From: Bacteroidota bacterium
GTDB lineage: Bacteria; Bacteroidota; Bacteroidia; Flavobacteriales_D; Crocinitomicaceae
Direction of reading: 5' to 3'
Length of the DNA stretch: 8,016 nucleotides
NCBI GenBank assembly: GCA_024280195.1
Contig: JAJRQP010000010.1
Location: forward strand, 1-8,016
Under the pieces are notes generated by a model. The model saw only the letters and a list, made by a program, of their open reading frames with translations, had not been told where the DNA came from and did no database searches. Shown here in pieces: positions 7,161 through 8,016 of the stretch. The position numbers and the translations under genes were made by a program. Position 1 is the first letter of the stretch; the number at the start of each line of letters is the position of its first letter.

Positions 7161-7236
7161 GGAATTTTAAATTCTCACTGAATCTATGACTTTTTCATTC
7201 TTTGTTTAATGTTTTAGATTTAATATTATTACTATT

Positions 7237-8016
7237 ATGATTTTCAAAAAAAACATACTTATAACAGGAGGAGCTGGTTTCATAGGCTCTCATCTCGTTC
7301 GTTTAATGGTTAATAAGTATCCAGACTACCGCATCATTAACCTTGATAAATTAACCTATGCAGGGAATCTAAAAAACCTCCTTGATGTTGAAGACTCTTC
7401 CAATTACGCATTCGTCAAGGCTGATATTTGTAACAAAGAATTAATAGAATCAACCTTTGAGAAATACGAAATAACTGATGTTATTCATTTAGCGGCAGAA
7501 TCTCATGTAGACAGGTCAATCGAAGGTCCAATGGAATTTGTAATGACCAATGTTGTCGGTACTGTCAACCTGTTGCAAGTTGCTAAAGATTTCTGGAAAG
7601 GAGAAGAAGGTCATGTTTTTCACCACGTTTCAACTGATGAGGTATATGGTTCACTAGGAGCAGAAGGTTTGTTTGAAGAAACAACTCCTTACGATCCACG
7701 CAGTCCTTATTCTTCATCAAAAGCTTCTTCGGATCACTTCGTAAGAGCTTTTCAACATACTTATGGAATGCCAATTAAGATTTCAAATTGTTCCAACAAT
7801 TACGGAAGTCATCAGTTTCCAGAAAAGTTGATTCCCTTGATGATTAATAACATCGTGAATAAAAAACCATTGCCAATTTACGGTAAAGGAGACAATATCA
7901 GAGATTGGTTGTGGGTGAATGATCACGCAAGTGCGATTGAAACAATTTTTCAAAATGGAAGAATCGGTGAGTCATATAACGTTGGAGGTTTGAATGAATG
8001 GACGAATATCGACTTA
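7237..8016 (+). CDS. rmlB: dTDP-glucose 4,6-dehydratase, 3' end cut off by the window edge
   Basis: The frame is open from the ATG at 7237 through the window edge, giving the first 260 of an expected 350 or so residues. The enzyme converts dTDP-glucose to dTDP-4-keto-6-deoxyglucose, the branch point to dTDP-L-rhamnose and to amino-deoxyhexoses. Visible features are the NAD motif GGAGFIG (11-17), the family-typical NLDKLTYAGNL (35-45), HLAAESHVDRSI (84-95), the active-site STDEVYG (132-138; Thr133, Asp134 and Glu135 are the RmlB signature), YSSSK (158-162) with Tyr158 and Lys162, NNYGSHQFPEKLIPL (187-201), and RDWLWVNDH (222-230). No frameshift is seen. It follows wbpA after 76 AT-rich bases without a terminator-like hairpin, so it may share the transcript or have its own promoter. 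Whether rmlA, rmlC and rmlD follow is beyond the window. Confidence 0.95.
   Translation, partial: MIFKKNILITGGAGFIGSHLVRLMVNKYPDYRIINLDKLTYAGNLKNLLDVEDSSNYAFVKADICNKELIESTFEKYEITDVIHLAAESHVDRSIEGPMEFVMTNVVGTVNLLQVAKDFWKGEEGHVFHHVSTDEVYGSLGAEGLFEETTPYDPRSPYSSSKASSDHFVRAFQHTYGMPIKISNCSNNYGSHQFPEKLIPLMINNIVNKKPLPIYGKGDNIRDWLWVNDHASAIETIFQNGRIGESYNVGGLNEWTNIDL

Noticed and set aside
7162..7174. Palindrome GAATTTTAAATTC just after wbpA, considered as a terminator
   Set aside because: The arms are six A/T-rich bases with a one-base centre, cannot form a stable hairpin and have no following U-tract.
7161..7236. Search for a separate promoter in front of rmlB
   Set aside because: No TAnnTTTG match with a usable distance to the ATG at 7237 was found; the TTTG at 7201-7204 has no proper -7 partner.
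7583..7774. Minus-strand open frame of 63 codons
   Set aside because: It is antisense to the rmlB active-site region, which is clearly coding on the plus strand.

Overview
The window looks like part of a surface-polysaccharide (O-antigen or capsule) locus of a low-GC member of the Bacteroidota, most likely Flavobacteriia. The evidence is the AT-rich sequence, tight gene packing, A-rich leaders without Shine-Dalgarno sites, a Bacteroidota-type TAnnTTTG promoter element, and a beta-barrel protein whose signal peptide ends in the VNA|Q junction common in this phylum. The assignment is inferred from style; no rRNA or other marker gene is present.

Layout. Positions 1-461 (minus strand) hold the 5' part of a secreted, probably outer-membrane beta-barrel protein. 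A 242-bp divergent intergenic region (462-703) follows. From 704 to the right edge all genes are on the plus strand: a WbpE-type PLP aminotransferase (704-1837), UDP-glucose 6-dehydrogenase (1847-3160), UDP-glucuronate decarboxylase (3162-4157), a WbpD-type N-acetyltransferase (4157-4732), a 108-bp gap built of inverted repeats, a WbpB-type 3-dehydrogenase (4841-5875), a UDP-HexNAc 6-dehydrogenase (5856-7160), a 76-bp gap, and the 5' part of dTDP-glucose 4,6-dehydratase (7237 to edge). The first four genes are spaced by 9 bp, 1 bp and a 1-bp overlap, and wbpB/wbpA overlap by 20 bp, so these read as co-transcribed blocks.

Three nucleotide-sugar routes are interleaved. (1) UDP-GlcNAc is oxidised at C6 (gene at 5856), then at C3 (4841), aminated at C3 (704) and N-acetylated (4157), giving UDP-GlcNAc(3NAc)A. 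The C2 epimerase WbpI, which would turn this into UDP-ManNAc(3NAc)A, is not in the window. (2) UDP-glucose goes to UDP-glucuronate (1847) and then UDP-xylose (3162). (3) dTDP-glucose goes to dTDP-4-keto-6-deoxyglucose (7237), a precursor of rhamnose or amino-deoxy sugars.

All enzymes belong to known families and their visible catalytic motifs are intact. I see no novel defence, mobile or RNA system. The least explained pieces are the repeat-rich gap at 4728-4815 and the order in which the pathways are interleaved.
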